Source: Methanomicrobiaceae archaeon
GTDB taxonomy: Archaea > Halobacteriota > Methanomicrobia > Methanomicrobiales > Methanomicrobiaceae
NCBI GenBank assembly: GCA_030628325.1
Contig: DAOVRB010000039.1
Location: 1 to 7,562, forward strand
Reading direction: 5' to 3'
DNA length: 7,562 nucleotides
Shown here: positions 6,334 to 7,562 of the stretch, one piece after another
Layout of the letters: the number at the start of each line of letters is the position of its first letter
Numbering within the stretch: position 1 is the stretch's first letter
Translations under genes and position numbers: made by a program
The notes under the pieces: generated by a model
The model's input: only the letters and a program-made list of their open reading frames with translations
Told to the model about the DNA's origin: nothing
Database searches by the model: none

Positions 6334-7266
6334 TCACTGTTTAGAATTGTAATAGTTTGATATTATTGCAGGAACCTCCTCAATCAGACCAGGATAATTA
6401 TCAAATGATTGGGTTTTTAACTTATATTTATCCGATTGAAGAACAGATTTAATTGAATCTTCCGAAAAATTTTCAACCAGTTTAAAATCTACAAAATTTT
6501 TTAGATAAATATTCAAAACGCAGTTCTTAATATAATGAATCTTAGTACCTTCATGAATTAAATAGATACACAAGACATTATAATATATAATTTTGGAAAA
6601 TGCTTCCTGCAAACCTTGATTTTTGGTCTTCATTGAGATTTCGTAGAAACCTTCTCCTAAACGGATCAAAGCTTTGGATTTTTTATTTTCTATCCACTTA
6701 TCTTCGTCAGATGGTATTGATGATTTCAACAAATCAAACAACCCTTCTATAACTCTCACAATTGCCTTCTCAATCCCGTTTTCTGCTGCAGAGCGGCCAA
6801 CGTCTTTTAGATTCCAGATGATCCGAACAAACGATAATTTATTTTGTTTTTCCTGAACATGATCTTCCGTGTACCACATTTCACTATTTTTATCCAATGT
6901 TAATTTCGCTAAATATTTTATGGCCACTATAGATTCAATTGTACCCCTCTCCAATCTTTTTTCGGCTAATTTTTGCCCGATTTCCCTTATTGAGCTACAT
7001 ATATGAGTCATTGATTTCGCTAACTTTCGCTTACACTCTTTGCAATACCTTTCGTTTATTTCGAAAATATTTTCACCAAAATTTTTCAAACACTGAATAT
7101 ATTCTATTGCAGCTCTTTCCAGATCGTTGTTTGATGTGGAAACACCTGCATCTTTAATTGACCATATATAGTGATTGATAAGATTGATGGGTAGATGATT
7201 AATGGGTAGGTAATTGATGGGTAGATGATTGGAGCCTGTCCATCCAGTGCTGATCTGGCAGGACAA
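6334..7266 (-). CDS. hypothetical all-helical repeat protein, probably N-terminally truncated
   Basis: A 310-codon ORF of unrecognised function. The chain is rich in Lys, Glu, Ile and Leu and lacks a signal peptide or clear membrane segment. It has internal repeats of the form I-x-x-[IL]-[KR]-[DE]-x-G followed by a second helix L/I-E-[RK]-x-x: SIKDAGVSTSNNDLERAAIE at 36-55, SIREIGQKLAEKRLERGTIE at 92-111 and NLKDVGRSAAENGIEKAIVR at 152-171, with a weaker fourth near 202-225. The spacing of 54-60 residues suggests an alpha-helical solenoid, as in HEAT-like scaffolds. The only start at the N-terminus is TTG at 7266; residues 14-28 come from a 15-bp tandem repeat, and the first in-frame ATG is at residue 86, after repeat one. 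Homology therefore probably begins near residue 33, and the original 5' end seems lost. Its base composition is far more A+T-rich than the sugar genes. No neighbour suggests a role. Confidence 0.5.
   Translation of the reverse strand: MSCQISTGWTGSNHLPINYLPINHLPINLINHYIWSIKDAGVSTSNNDLERAAIEYIQCLKNFGENIFEINERYCKECKRKLAKSMTHICSSIREIGQKLAEKRLERGTIESIVAIKYLAKLTLDKNSEMWYTEDHVQEKQNKLSFVRIIWNLKDVGRSAAENGIEKAIVRVIEGLFDLLKSSIPSDEDKWIENKKSKALIRLGEGFYEISMKTKNQGLQEAFSKIIYYNVLCIYLIHEGTKIHYIKNCVLNIYLKNFVDFKLVENFSEDSIKSVLQSDKYKLKTQSFDNYPGLIEEVPAIISNYYNSKQ
7183..7227. repeat. three 15-bp tandem repeats
   Basis: ATTGATGGGTAGATG at 7183-7197 and 7213-7227 are identical, and the middle unit ATTAATGGGTAGGTA (7198-7212) differs at three positions; ATTGG follows as a partial unit. 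Read on the minus strand in the helical-protein ORF it encodes HLPIN-YLPIN-HLPIN. Because 15 is a multiple of three the repeat keeps all frames open or closed in step, and that alone can explain why an ORF runs through it. Confidence 0.9.
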
Positions 7267-7450
7267 TAAGTATGACCAACAGGATCATCCCTATTATACT
7301 CATCCAATAACACTCAAAAACGCGCAATATAACGGTCTATCTGACCTATATCATCACAACAATATAGAACAGAAAGAGAAAATCAGACAAAAAGCTAAAG
7401 CTATCGCTCTATCGAACGGCCGGTTTTCACTGATCCCATATCAAATATAA
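7229..7450 (+). CDS. doubtful small ORF of unknown function
   Basis: A 73-codon plus-strand ORF opening at TTG immediately after a stop within the tandem repeat tract. The product is polar (PVHPVLIWQDNKYDQQDHPYY near the start, IRQKAKAIALSNGRFSLIPY near the end), with no recognised domain, no internal ATG and no good ribosome-binding site. It overlaps the start of the minus-strand helical ORF by 38 bases. It may be the tail of a truncated gene whose front was lost at the repeat, or a chance ORF. The remaining bases to the right edge (7451-7562) hold nothing I can assign. Confidence 0.2.
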   Translation: MEPVHPVLIWQDNKYDQQDHPYYTHPITLKNAQYNGLSDLYHHNNIEQKEKIRQKAKAIALSNGRFSLIPYQI

Positions 7451-7562
7451 TTGCAGAACACGTTCACATTCTCAATTTTAAGCTGAGCATGGGCTAAGAT
7501 AAGAATTTGATATGAAATGAAACTTGCATAGGTGTACATTTTTTTACTGGTGTGCAGAAGAC

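Noticed and set aside
7104..7313. Minus-strand ORF with IIYPSITYPLIIYPSI repeats
   Set aside because: It is the shifted-frame reading of the 15-bp tandem repeat and overlaps the longer helical-protein ORF; GTG start with no support.

Overview
The window looks like an archaeal surface-glycan (nucleotide-sugar) locus, most likely from a methanogenic euryarchaeon of the Methanomicrobia type. The basis is the enzyme set, which matches as a block the Methanococcus maripaludis MMP0350-0352 acetamido-sugar genes, together with A/T-rich TATA-like boxes upstream of the genes and short Shine-Dalgarno-like motifs. The species cannot be named from the sequence alone.

All recognisable genes lie on the minus strand and are read from right to left. 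Positions 5740 to 3144 hold a compact three-gene operon: a left-handed beta-helix N-acetyltransferase, a PLP sugar aminotransferase (4-base ATGA overlap) and a Gfo/Idh/MocA oxidoreductase (6-base gap). Together these convert UDP-GlcNAc to UDP-2,3-diacetamido-2,3-dideoxyglucose (UDP-GlcNAc3NAc), or do the same on the uronic-acid form. After a 159-base gap comes a nucleotide-sugar 6-dehydrogenase (2984-1419), which would supply the uronic-acid step. After a further 119-base gap comes pseB (1299-307), closely followed by the start of a pseC-like aminotransferase (287 to beyond the left edge); these are the first two steps toward pseudaminic acid or a related 4-amino-4,6-dideoxy sugar. The locus therefore supplies two different activated acetamido sugars from UDP-GlcNAc, probably for an N-glycan or other glycan on the S-layer, archaellum or cell surface.

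The right-hand part differs in character. Positions 5741-6333 hold the promoter region of the operon and then a gene-poor stretch with what looks like a frameshifted coding remnant around 5926-6163 and a second, weaker one at 6185-6302. Positions 6334-7266 carry a strongly A+T-rich ORF of unknown function, predicted all-helical with internal repeats, whose apparent N-terminus runs through three 15-bp tandem repeats and is probably not original. The last 300 bases hold only a doubtful plus-strand ORF. This right side looks like an eroding or recombined flank of the sugar locus.

No RNA genes, CRISPR array or complete mobile element were seen. I found no convincing previously undescribed system. 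The most unusual items are the pairing of two sugar pathways, a perfect 14-bp palindrome beside a candidate TATA box, and the degenerate right flank.
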